Origin: Clostridia bacterium
GTDB taxonomy: Bacteria; Bacillota; Clostridia; Peptostreptococcales; Anaerovoracaceae
Reading direction: 5' to 3'
Assembly (NCBI GenBank): GCA_024682015.1
Contig: JAIKZT010000226.1
Span: forward strand, 1 to 10,946
DNA length: 10,946 nucleotides
Shown here: positions 1 to 6,851 of the stretch, piece by piece
Position numbering within the stretch: the first letter of the stretch is position 1
How the letters are laid out: each line of letters starts with the position of its first letter
Notes under the pieces: model-generated
What the model was told of the DNA's origin: nothing
The model's input: only the letters and a program-made list of their open reading frames with translations
Database searches by the model: none
Translations under genes and position numbers: made by a program

Positions 1-261
1 ACCGTCAAGTACATCGGCGATTCGCTGGCGGTCATCCTGGCGCACCACGGCGTCATGACGATCGGCAAGGACAAGGGCCTGAAGCAGGCTCTGTACGCGG
101 CGGTCTATCTCGAAGAGGCGGCCAAGTGCTACCTCGCGGCGCGCGCCTGCGGCGAGACGAAGAAGATGACCCCGGAGCAGATCGCTCAGTCCATCGAAGT
201 TTTCAAGTATTATGGGCAGGGGACGCCCACGATCCCCAAGGACCTCGTCAAGAGAGTCTAA
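1..261 (+). CDS. Class II aldolase/adducin-family protein, C-terminal part (5' end outside window)
   Basis: The first 86 codons in the window belong to a gene whose start lies to the left. The segment L-A-H-H-G-V at residues 13-18 of the visible part, followed by a helix with Y-L-E-E-A-A-K, matches the end of the class II aldolase/adducin fold (L-fuculose- or L-ribulose-phosphate aldolases/epimerases). In that family the His before Gly in this segment is the last metal ligand. Such enzymes are cytosolic, zinc dependent, and cleave or epimerise sugar phosphates. The substrate cannot be told from this fragment, so no gene symbol is given. The stop codon lies 24 nt before the response regulator start, and no terminator is visible between them, so read-through into the next genes is likely. 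Confidence 0.85.
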   Translation, partial: TVKYIGDSLAVILAHHGVMTIGKDKGLKQALYAAVYLEEAAKCYLAARACGETKKMTPEQIAQSIEVFKYYGQGTPTIPKDLVKRV

Positions 262-285
262 CCCCGCGTTTTACGGGAGGCGCTT

Positions 286-993
286 ATGAGCACCGACACA
301 AAACGGAAAGTGCTGATCATCGAAGATGAAAAGCCGATCTCCGACATCATCAAGTTTAATCTGACCAAGGAAGGCTACGAAGTCGAGACGGCTTATGACG
401 GGCAGGAGGGGTTGGACAAGGCCCTCTCCTGCGGTCCGCAGCTCGTCCTGCTGGACATCATGCTCCCCATGATGAGCGGGTTCGAGGTGTGCAAAAAGAT
501 CCGCGAGACCAGCGAGGTCCCCATCATCATGCTGACGGCGAAGGAAGAGGAGGCGGACAAGGTCCTCGGGCTCGAACTGGGCGCCGACGACTACATCACG
601 AAGCCCTTCGGCATGCGCGAGCTGCTGGCCCGCATCAAGGCCAACCTGCGCCGCAGCGAGCTGATGACGGACAAGGACGACGCGCCCGCGGACGTCCAGG
701 TCTTCGGCCGCCTCGAGATCGACATGAACCGCTACGAGGTCCGAAAGGACGGCAAACCTCTGGACCTTACGCTGCGGGAATTCGAGCTTCTGCGCTATCT
801 GGCCACGCGGGACGACAAGGTCTTTTCCCGCGAACAGCTGCTGGAGGACGTCTGGGGCTACGAATACTACGGCGACATCCGCACGGTGGACGTAACGATC
901 CGCCGGCTGCGCGAGAAACTGGAGGATGACCCGGGCGATCCCGGTTACATCATCACGAAGCGCGGCATTGGCTATTTCTTTAAAAAGCAGTAG
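286..993 (+). CDS. walR: OmpR/PhoB-family response regulator, WalR (YycF/VicR)-like
   Basis: This 235-residue cytosolic DNA-binding response regulator has a receiver domain at about residues 8-122. It has acidic residues E13 and D14, phospho-acceptor D57 (in L-L-D-I-M-L-P), T84 and K106 (K-P-F). A winged-helix domain follows at about 133-232. Runs such as E-D-E-K-P-I, P-I-I-M-L-T-A-K and K-V-L-G-L-E-L-G-A-D-D-Y are close to WalR of Bacillus and relatives, the regulator of cell-wall hydrolases and division genes. The assignment is from remembered similarity, and a PhoP/ResD-type paralogue remains possible. The start is supported by a GGGAGG ribosome site at 275-280, 5 nt before the ATG. The kinase gene follows 9 nt after the stop, as expected for a cognate pair. 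No separate promoter could be recognised upstream. Confidence 0.9.
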   Translation: MSTDTKRKVLIIEDEKPISDIIKFNLTKEGYEVETAYDGQEGLDKALSCGPQLVLLDIMLPMMSGFEVCKKIRETSEVPIIMLTAKEEEADKVLGLELGADDYITKPFGMRELLARIKANLRRSELMTDKDDAPADVQVFGRLEIDMNRYEVRKDGKPLDLTLREFELLRYLATRDDKVFSREQLLEDVWGYEYYGDIRTVDVTIRRLREKLEDDPGDPGYIITKRGIGYFFKKQ

Positions 994-1002
994 GCGGGGC
1001 GC

Positions 1003-2820
1003 ATGAACATCTTCGGGCGCAGCAGCGTGCGCTGGAGGATAGCCCTGATCTACTTCATGCTGTTCTTCGTGGTCCTGGCCGTGGTATCCGTTTACCTCGT
1101 GGGCCGCATCGAGCAGTACCAGCTGTCCTCCCTGAAAGAGAATATCGAACGGACCATCAGCGAGAGCAACCTTCCCGCTTCTTTAGGTGCGTACGATTCC
1201 CTTTCGGAGAGCGGCGAGGAGATCCAACAGACGCTCGATTCCAGTTGGAGCAGCTTCTCCGAGGAGCTGTCCGTCGTGGACGAGCGCCTGCGCGTCTGTG
1301 CGTCCACGAACGCCAATCTGGTGGGTCAGTCCGCCGCGGACGTGTTTGATGCCGTCATCATCGCCTCGTGCCTGCTTACCGGCGAGAACGGCGAATCCGA
1401 CGCCGTGCTATCCGGCGGCATCCCGGTCAAGAACCTCTGCTACATCATCGAGAGCGCCCGGGATCCGGGGGTCATCTACGTGCGGGCGGATCTGTCGTCC
1501 ATCCAGGCGTTCGTGGCCCAGAGCCGGCTCATCTTCATCCGCGCCATCCTGATCGCGCTGCTGGTGACGGTCATCCTGGGCTTCGTGCTGGCCAACAGCA
1601 TCACCCGGCCCATCAACGACGTAACGGATACGGTCATCAAGATGGCCGGCGGCGATTTCTCGCAGTCCGTCCAGGTGAAGAGCGACGACGAGATCGGCCA
1701 GCTCGCGGAGATGTTCAACCTCATGCGGGAGAAGCTGGAAGGCACGCTGTCGGAGATCACGGGCGAGAAGAACAAGCTGTCCACCATCCTGGAATACATG
1801 GCGGACGGGCTCGTGGCCATCGATCTGGACGGGGGGATCATCCACGTGAACCCCGCGGCCCGCGCGATCCTGGGGCTTTCGGACGACGCTCCCATCCCAG
1901 GCGATTACGACGCGCTGATGGGCTGCATCGCGGAGAACATCAGCCTTTCGCGCATCAAGGCCAGCTGCGAAAAGCAGGGCGCGCAGGACGTGTTTTCCCG
2001 CGGCAGCGGCATCTTCGCCATCCACTACGACCGCTTCAAGGACGAGGACGGCGAGGACATCGGCATCATCATCCTGATCCAGGACATCACCGAGCGCCAG
2101 AAGCTCGAGGACATGCAGCGCGATTTCGTCGCGAACGTGTCCCACGAGCTGAAGACGCCGCTCACGACGATCAAGAGCTACACCGAGACGCTCATCGACG
2201 GGGCGGTCGAGGACAGGGACACGGCCGTCAGCTTCCTGGAGATCGTCGACGGGGAAGCGGACCGGATGACCCGCCTCGTCAAGGATCTGCTGCAGTTGTC
2301 GCGGCTCGATCACCGGCAGGAGCGCATGGACTTCCGCGAGGGGAACATCGTTTCGCTTGTCAAGCGCTGCATCATCAAGGTCGAGATGACAGCCCAGCAG
2401 AAGGGTCACCAGATCCTGTGCCGGTTCGACCCGCAGGAGACGTTCCGCGTGCTGATGGACAACGACCGCATGGAGCAGGTGGTCCTGAACGTGCTGACGA
2501 ACGCCATCAAGTATACGCCGGAGGGCGGGCTCATCACCGTGGACATCGATGCGGACGGACGCGAGGTGCGTGTGAGCATCGCGGACAACGGCATCGGCAT
2601 CGCCGAAGACGAGCTGCCCCGCATCTTCGAGCGCTTTTACCGCGTGGACAAGGCCAGGTCGCGCAAGATGGGCGGCACGGGGCTCGGGCTTGCCATCACG
2701 AAGCAGATCGTGGAGGAGCATCAGGGCACCATTACGGCTGAAAGCACGCTGGGCAAGGGCACGAAGTTCACCATCACGCTGCCGCGAGCCGTGCATAAGG
2801 GCATTCCCAACATAGAGTAA
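1003..2820 (+). CDS. walK: Membrane sensor histidine kinase, WalK (YycG/VicK)-like
   Basis: This 605-residue inner-membrane kinase is the likely partner of the upstream regulator. It contains TM1 at about residues 13-33, an extracytoplasmic domain of about 140 residues, TM2 at about 177-197, a HAMP linker at about 197-250 and a PAS domain at about 258-365. The HisKA domain has phospho-acceptor H381 in S-H-E-L-K-T-P. The ATPase domain has the N box (N496/N500), the G1 box D528-N-G-I-G-I, the F box I-F-E-R-F at 541-545 and the G2 box G-G-T-G-L-G-L at 557-563. The E-L-K-T sequence just after H381 is the usual phosphatase motif, so the kinase may also dephosphorylate its partner. The domain order (extracellular sensor, HAMP, PAS, kinase) is that of WalK, which senses cell-wall state. 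The ribosome site is poor (GCGGGG at 994-999), and translation probably couples to the preceding gene. Confidence 0.92.
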   Translation: MNIFGRSSVRWRIALIYFMLFFVVLAVVSVYLVGRIEQYQLSSLKENIERTISESNLPASLGAYDSLSESGEEIQQTLDSSWSSFSEELSVVDERLRVCASTNANLVGQSAADVFDAVIIASCLLTGENGESDAVLSGGIPVKNLCYIIESARDPGVIYVRADLSSIQAFVAQSRLIFIRAILIALLVTVILGFVLANSITRPINDVTDTVIKMAGGDFSQSVQVKSDDEIGQLAEMFNLMREKLEGTLSEITGEKNKLSTILEYMADGLVAIDLDGGIIHVNPAARAILGLSDDAPIPGDYDALMGCIAENISLSRIKASCEKQGAQDVFSRGSGIFAIHYDRFKDEDGEDIGIIILIQDITERQKLEDMQRDFVANVSHELKTPLTTIKSYTETLIDGAVEDRDTAVSFLEIVDGEADRMTRLVKDLLQLSRLDHRQERMDFREGNIVSLVKRCIIKVEMTAQQKGHQILCRFDPQETFRVLMDNDRMEQVVLNVLTNAIKYTPEGGLITVDIDADGREVRVSIADNGIGIAEDELPRIFERFYRVDKARSRKMGGTGLGLAITKQIVEEHQGTITAESTLGKGTKFTITLPRAVHKGIPNIE

Positions 2821-2825
2821 GAGAC

Positions 2826-3317
2826 ATGGAAGAAGAGAGACGGATCAGCAGCTTCACCCAGGACCTGCTCGAGCGCGAAAGCCAGAGCGAAGAGCAGCGC
2901 GAGCGCCGGGAAGAGCGCATGCAGAAGCACGAATACAAGGTAAAAGTGACGAATCCCGCCCGCCAAAGAAAGGCCCGGAGCCGCCGCCGCGCGGTCCTCG
3001 TTCTCGTGCTCTTCGTGGCTCTGGCGGCCGGCTTTACCGTGCGCGCCGTGCAGAAGATGATCTCCCTCTCCCAGGAGCGTTCGCAGGTGCAGGCGCAGCT
3101 CGAACAGCTCGAAAAGCGCCGCAGTGAGCTGGAAAACGAGCTGCTGCAGGTGAATTCCGACGAATACGTGGAGCAGCAGGCCAGAAGCCAGCTGCACATG
3201 ATACGCCCCGGCGAAGTCCTTTACATCGTGCCGAACAACACGGAATACAACCGCGAGGATGATACGGAGGACCCGCTTCAGGAGACGCCGCCCGCGGCTG
3301 ACCCCGCCAAGCCATGA
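2826..3317 (+). CDS. divIC: Septum formation initiator, DivIC/FtsB-like cell division protein
   Basis: This 163-residue bitopic membrane protein has a long charged cytoplasmic N-terminus (residues 1-54, rich in E, R and K). A single membrane helix lies at about 56-73, followed by a heptad-like coiled coil at about 74-108. Then comes the conserved segment D-E-Y-V-E-Q-Q-A-R-S-Q-L (about 111-122) with R-P-G-E-V-L-Y after it, which is diagnostic of the DivIC/FtsB family. These proteins join FtsL and DivIB/FtsQ in the divisome that activates septal wall synthesis. The acidic and proline-rich tail (about 138-163) and the N-terminal extension make it longer than the roughly 105-125 residues common in the family. 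The start is 5 nt after the kinase stop with only a weak ribosome site. The stop overlaps the next gene by 4 nt. FtsL of the same superfamily is the alternative, but the D-E-Y motif favours DivIC. Confidence 0.85.
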   Translation: MEEERRISSFTQDLLERESQSEEQRERREERMQKHEYKVKVTNPARQRKARSRRRAVLVLVLFVALAAGFTVRAVQKMISLSQERSQVQAQLEQLEKRRSELENELLQVNSDEYVEQQARSQLHMIRPGEVLYIVPNNTEYNREDDTEDPLQETPPAADPAKP

Positions 3318-3913
3318 CGGACAGGGCTTTGCAGGAAGGCGATCGGCCTGTCATCCGCGAGACCATCGTCGTGGAAGGCCGCGACGACGAGGCGGCCGTG
3401 TTGCGGGCCGTGGACGCGCCCGTCCTGTGCACGCACGGCTGGGGGCTGAACGAGGAGATCCTCGCGCGGATCGGAGCCGCTTACGGGCGAACGGGCATCA
3501 TCGTGCTCACGGATCCCGACCACGCCGGCGAAACGATCCGAAAGAGGCTTTCGGCGCTGTTTCCCGAGGCGAAGCATGCGTGGATCGGCAGGGCGGAAGG
3601 CTCGAAGATGCGGGCAGAGACCTGCGTGGACGTGGGCGTGGAAAACGCTTCGCCCGAGGTGATCTTAGCCGCGCTGAATGCCGCGAAAGCCGTAAAAGCA
3701 GATCGGCCCGCCGATCCCATGACCCCTTCGGACCTGGCGGCGCTGGGCCTTTCGGGGCTGCCCGAGAGCGCGTCCCTTCGCGAAGTGTTGGGAAAAGAGC
3801 TGGGCATCGGAGGCTGCAACGCGAAGACTTTCGTAAAGCGCGCAAACGCATTTGGCATATCCAGAGAGGAATTGCAGGCCGCATGGGACAGGATTTCACG
3901 AGAAAACAGGTAG
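3314..3913 (+). CDS. rnmV: Ribonuclease M5 (5S rRNA maturation endonuclease)
   Basis: This 199-residue cytosolic enzyme has an N-terminal Toprim domain. The first acidic motif is V-V-E-G-R-D-D at residues 19-25 (E21), and the second is T-D-P-D at 66-69 (D67, D69); these bind the catalytic magnesium. The stretch V-G-V-E-N-A-S-P-E (about 107-115) is typical of RNase M5 rather than DnaG or topoisomerases. In Bacillus, RNase M5 trims both ends of the 5S rRNA precursor bound to protein L18. The ATG overlaps the divIC stop as ATGA (3314-3317). No good Shine-Dalgarno precedes it, so coupling to divIC translation is likely, and no better start exists downstream. The next gene, rsmA, overlaps its 3' end by 31 nt. 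The rnmV-rsmA neighbour pair is well known in Firmicutes and supports the call. Confidence 0.93.
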   Translation: MTDRALQEGDRPVIRETIVVEGRDDEAAVLRAVDAPVLCTHGWGLNEEILARIGAAYGRTGIIVLTDPDHAGETIRKRLSALFPEAKHAWIGRAEGSKMRAETCVDVGVENASPEVILAALNAAKAVKADRPADPMTPSDLAALGLSGLPESASLREVLGKELGIGGCNAKTFVKRANAFGISREELQAAWDRISRENR

Positions 3914-4761
3914 CGGCGCTGGAAAGGCGCTACGATTTCAAGACGGCCAAGAGCCTCGGCCAGAATTTCGTGACGGATCCGGCCGTTACGGAGGGCATCC
4001 TGCAGGCCGCCGGCGCAGGTCCTGAGGATCTCGTGATCGAGGTCGGGCCGGGGCTGGGCGTGATCACCAGCCGGGCCGCACAGAACTGCGGCAAGCTGGT
4101 CGCCATCGAGATCGATAAGAAGCTGCTGCCCATCCTGGCCGAGACCGTGGGCTGGCAGCCCAACGTGAAGATCCTCAACGAGGATTTCCTGCAGACGGAT
4201 CTGGAGGCGCTGGTCGCCGCGGAGAGCCTTCTGCCGGACGGCAGAAGGGCCGAACACGTGCGGCTCATCGGCAACCTGCCGTACTACATTACGACGCCCA
4301 TCCTGAACAAGCTCATGGCGCTGCCCGGACTGTTCACCTCCATCACCATCATGGTGCAAAAAGAGGTGGCCGAGAAGCTGATGGCGCAGCCCCGCGCGAA
4401 AAATTACGGGGTGATTTCCATCCATGTGCAGTATTACTGCGAAATTGAGTATATAATGGATGTGCCCAAAGAGGTGTTCCTGCCCCAGCCCAAGGTGGAT
4501 TCGTCCGTGCTGACCCTGCACGTGCGCAAAAGCCCCGCGGCGAAAGTAGCGGACGAGGCGAAGTTCTTTGAGGTCGTGAAGGCAGGCTTCGCGCAGCGGC
4601 GCAAGACCCTGTCCAACGCGCTCACGGGCGCGCTCGGTAAAACCCGCGACCAGGTGCTCGCGGCGCTCGAGGCCGCCGGGATCGATCCGAAGCGGCGCGC
4701 CGAAACGCTGTCCATCGAAGAGTTCGCGGAGGCCACGAACCGGCTGATGGAACAGGGCTAA
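3883..4761 (+). CDS. rsmA: 16S rRNA N6-dimethyladenosine methyltransferase RsmA (KsgA)
   Basis: This 292-residue S-adenosylmethionine-dependent methyltransferase dimethylates two adjacent adenosines in the 3'-terminal hairpin of 16S rRNA during small-subunit assembly. Visible hallmarks are K-S-L-G-Q-N-F at residues 23-29, the SAM loop E-V-G-P-G-L-G at 53-59, the catalytic N-L-P-Y at 131-134 and the C-terminal F-A-Q-R-R-K-T-L motif. The frame stays open upstream to 3259. The ATG at 3883 is chosen because the protein then starts about 22 residues before the K-S-L-G-Q-N-F motif and has the usual family length. A purine-rich AGAGAGGA (3863-3870) lies 12 nt upstream, and GCAGG lies closer. The 31-nt overlap with rnmV implies coupled translation. 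Loss of this enzyme gives kasugamycin resistance in other bacteria. Confidence 0.95.
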   Translation: MGQDFTRKQVAALERRYDFKTAKSLGQNFVTDPAVTEGILQAAGAGPEDLVIEVGPGLGVITSRAAQNCGKLVAIEIDKKLLPILAETVGWQPNVKILNEDFLQTDLEALVAAESLLPDGRRAEHVRLIGNLPYYITTPILNKLMALPGLFTSITIMVQKEVAEKLMAQPRAKNYGVISIHVQYYCEIEYIMDVPKEVFLPQPKVDSSVLTLHVRKSPAAKVADEAKFFEVVKAGFAQRRKTLSNALTGALGKTRDQVLAALEAAGIDPKRRAETLSIEEFAEATNRLMEQG

Positions 4762-4838
4762 GCCCCTGTAAGGCTTGCAAATACGGTAATTCTGGGCGGG
4801 TCACGCCGCCCTGCACATAACGTTAACCAAAAGACATT

Positions 4839-4843
4839 GGAGG
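4839..4843 (+). promoter_or_regulatory. Ribosome binding site deciding the ridA start
   Basis: A perfect GGAGG lies 8 nt before the ATG at 4852. The reading frame also contains a TTG at 4837, but using it would place the GGAGG inside the coding sequence. The ATG at 4852 also gives the normal RidA N-terminus, so the shorter form is preferred. Confidence 0.85.
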
Positions 4844-4851
4844 TGTTTCCC

Positions 4852-5226
4852 ATGATCAAGACAGTCGCAACCGATAAGGCGCCCGGCGCCATCGGCCCCT
4901 ACAGCCAGGCGAAGATCGTCGGCGGTTTCGTATTTACGTCCGGCCAGCTGGGCATGTTCCCTAACGGCATGCTGCCCAGCAGCATCCAGGCGCAGACGAC
5001 CCAGTCCCTGACGAACATCAAGAACATCCTGGAGGCCGCCGGCACGTCCATGGACAAGGTCGTCAAGACCCTCGTCTTCATCAAGAACATGGATGATTTC
5101 GGCAAGGTCAACGAAGTCTACGGCACGTTCTTCAAGGAAGGCGCTTTCCCCGCCAGAAGCTGCGTGGAAGTGGCTCGCCTGCCCAAGGACGCCCTCGTGG
5201 AGATCGAGGTCATCGCGGAGGTCTAA
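4852..5226 (+). CDS. ridA: RidA-family (YjgF/YER057c/UK114) enamine/imine deaminase
   Basis: This 124-residue small cytosolic protein has the standard length for the family, which works as a trimer. RidA hydrolyses reactive enamine/imine intermediates such as 2-aminoacrylate, released by PLP enzymes acting on serine or threonine, and so protects other PLP enzymes. Seen in the sequence are A-I-G-P-Y-S-Q at residues 13-19, F-T-S-G-Q at about 28-32, and F-P-A-R-S with R102, the conserved arginine that binds the substrate carboxylate. L-V-E-I-E at 115-119 carries the conserved glutamates. The gene starts 90 nt after rsmA and has a strong ribosome site. A terminator follows it. No confident promoter was found in the 90-nt gap, so it may be the last gene of the upstream operon or have its own promoter. 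Imine deaminase activity is inferred from the arginine motif. Confidence 0.92.
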   Translation: MIKTVATDKAPGAIGPYSQAKIVGGFVFTSGQLGMFPNGMLPSSIQAQTTQSLTNIKNILEAAGTSMDKVVKTLVFIKNMDDFGKVNEVYGTFFKEGAFPARSCVEVARLPKDALVEIEVIAEV

Positions 5227-5256
5227 GGCCGCGGGGCTTTGCTCTAAGACAGGAAG

Positions 5257-5308
5257 ACACCCGGTTTGCCTGACCGCAAAGAGCGGCATGGCGAGCCGGG
5301 TGTTTTTT
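5257..5308 (+). terminator. Rho-independent terminator after ridA
   Basis: ACACCCGG at 5257-5264 pairs perfectly with CCGGGTGT at 5296-5303, and the adjacent bases add a G-U and A-T pairs. A run of six T residues (5303-5308) directly follows. The 31-nt loop contains a further small hairpin (TTTGC at 5265-5269 with GCAAA at 5276-5280). It ends the + strand transcript 31 nt after the ridA stop. On the - strand the hairpin is followed only by a weak T-rich stretch, so it is at best a poor terminator for the convergent M56 gene. Confidence 0.85.
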
Positions 5309-5336
5309 ATGCCGTGACGTGTCCAGGCGGGTGCGC

Positions 5337-6851
5337 TCAGTAGAACAGGGACCGCAGATAGCTGAAATCCGCCGGCGCTTCCAGCGCATAATAACGGCGG
5401 ACAAAGGGCATGTTCGTCGTGATCGCCGCATAATGTTCGCTCAGTTCTAGGGATGCATAGCGGTCCTCTTCCTTGGGGATGAACACGCTCAGATACCATG
5501 CTTCCTCCAGCGCATAGACGCCGACGATCTCCCGGCATTCCAGCGTGTCCAGATAGACGAGGATCGCCTGCTCATCAAAGCCGTTTCGGTTGAACCAACG
5601 CCGGGAACGGGGCCCCGTCCGCTCAAACAGGTCGCCGATCTTTATGACTGCGGGCGTTTGGGAGCCGTCCCGCAGGATCGTTCCGATGGCCGGCGCTTCC
5701 GTCGTCAGGCAAACGAGGCCGAGGCTGAGGATCAGCAGAGCCGTGCAGAGGCCGGTCAGAAATGCCCCGCTGAGAGCCTTTTCCGGCTTTTGCAGGGCGA
5801 GCAGCCGGTATTTCAGCGACGATGCGGAGGCGGCCAGGCAGGTGGTGAACCCGCGGTTTTCTCCGGCCGTTTCGAGGATCAGCGAAGCGTAGCGGGATTT
5901 AGCGGGGTCACCCGCGTCCGCGAGGACCAGCTCGTCGCAGGAAAGCTCCAGATCCTCCGCGCAGCGGCGCATGGCGGCGGGCATCAGCGGGTTGAACCAG
6001 CACAGCGCCGCACAGAACGCGAGAAAAAACTTGACGGAAGCATCGCCGCGGCAGATGTGGATCAGTTCGTGGCGGAAGATCAGGTCGAGGTCGTCCGTCC
6101 CATAGTCGGTGTCTGGCAGCACGACGCAGGTTTCTCCGCGCGTGAGGCCGATGGACAGCGGCGTCGCCAAAACGGGGCAGAGCAGGAGGCGGAACCGGGC
6201 GTATTCTCCGCAGTAGGCGCGTTCCAGCACCCGAAACTGCTCGAGGATCTGCGGATCTTCACAGGGCCGGCTTTTGGCCAGAAGCAGCCTGCGGAATGCC
6301 ATGTGAGAGAGGATGGCCCGGGTCAGAAACAGCAGGAAGCCTGCCAGCCAGATCCGAAAGAGCCAGGTAAGAAGCACCTGCGGCACGGGCAGAAGCAGGC
6401 GAGGCGCATTGCAGACGCCGACGCGGTAACCGACGATGTAGAGCGCGTCGGGCAGAAGCCACAGGCTGGCGCATCCGATGGGCCGGATGTGTTCGCGCAG
6501 GCGGGGCAAAACCGCCAGCAGAAGCGCGTAATAGATCGTCATCGGGAGAAATACGGCGAAAGCGTAGCCGGTCAGGACGCGTTCGAAGTTCTGTCCCGGC
6601 CCGAAACGGAGCAGCATGACGCCTATGATCATCGCCACGATCGCCGGCAGTAGCGCCGGGGAGATGCCGTAGCGATAGCGAGCCTTTCCCTCCCAAAGCG
6701 TTCGGTCGTCCTCCGATTCCCCTTCCCGAAGAAGCGCGTAGCCCCTGCGCCTGTCGCGGTCGGCTTTGGTGCGGCTGCCCTGGTCGGTCTTGTAGGCGAG
6801 GGCGAACGCAACCGCGATCGCGAAGAAGATATGGTAGAAGCTCACGCTCAT
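5337..6851 (-). CDS. M56-family (BlaR1/MecR1-like) membrane zinc metalloprotease
   Basis: This 504-residue multi-pass membrane protein has hydrophobic segments near residues 3-20, 64-82, 93-115, 157-182 and 361-382. The zinc-protease motif is H-E-L-I-H at 261-265, with a downstream E-L-S-C-D-E at 302-307 that probably supplies the third ligand. This matches peptidase family M56, whose founding members BlaR1/MecR1 sense beta-lactams and trigger removal of the BlaI/MecI repressor. The gene overlaps the upstream BlaI-like gene by 4 nt, with GGAGGAG 8 nt before its ATG. BlaR1 carries a penicillin-binding domain after its last helix. Here only about 120 residues follow (about 385-504), with no S-x-x-K motif, so beta-lactam sensing is not supported. 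The outside-facing tail is unrecognised and may sense some other envelope signal. The protease call is firm; the ligand is unknown. Confidence 0.9.
   Translation of the reverse strand: MSVSFYHIFFAIAVAFALAYKTDQGSRTKADRDRRRGYALLREGESEDDRTLWEGKARYRYGISPALLPAIVAMIIGVMLLRFGPGQNFERVLTGYAFAVFLPMTIYYALLLAVLPRLREHIRPIGCASLWLLPDALYIVGYRVGVCNAPRLLLPVPQVLLTWLFRIWLAGFLLFLTRAILSHMAFRRLLLAKSRPCEDPQILEQFRVLERAYCGEYARFRLLLCPVLATPLSIGLTRGETCVVLPDTDYGTDDLDLIFRHELIHICRGDASVKFFLAFCAALCWFNPLMPAAMRRCAEDLELSCDELVLADAGDPAKSRYASLILETAGENRGFTTCLAASASSLKYRLLALQKPEKALSGAFLTGLCTALLILSLGLVCLTTEAPAIGTILRDGSQTPAVIKIGDLFERTGPRSRRWFNRNGFDEQAILVYLDTLECREIVGVYALEEAWYLSVFIPKEEDRYASLELSEHYAAITTNMPFVRRYYALEAPADFSYLRSLFY

Noticed and set aside
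1408..2796. Open frame of 462 codons on the - strand opposite the sensor kinase (and a 457-codon + frame at 1368-2741)
   Set aside because: The kinase frame carries all histidine kinase boxes in order. The other frames have low-complexity His/Arg/Asp/Gly composition typical of shadows.
3259..3882. Upstream extension of the rsmA frame, giving a 500-residue product
   Set aside because: The added residues are out-of-frame rnmV sequence with shadow composition. The ATG at 3883 gives the normal RsmA length and N-terminus.
4794..4811. GGGCGG/CCGCCC hairpin between rsmA and ridA as a terminator
   Set aside because: The stem is only 6 bp and no T run follows, so termination is not supported. It may be chance in GC-rich sequence.
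4801..5538. Open frame of 245 codons on the - strand across ridA and its terminator
   Set aside because: It spans two strands' worth of real genes and the terminator hairpin, and has no motif.
5658..6653. Open frame of 331 codons on the + strand opposite the M56 protease
   Set aside because: The protease frame has H-E-x-x-H, membrane helices and a 4-nt overlap with its partner gene. The + frame is Gln/Arg/Gly rich with no domain and no ribosome site.
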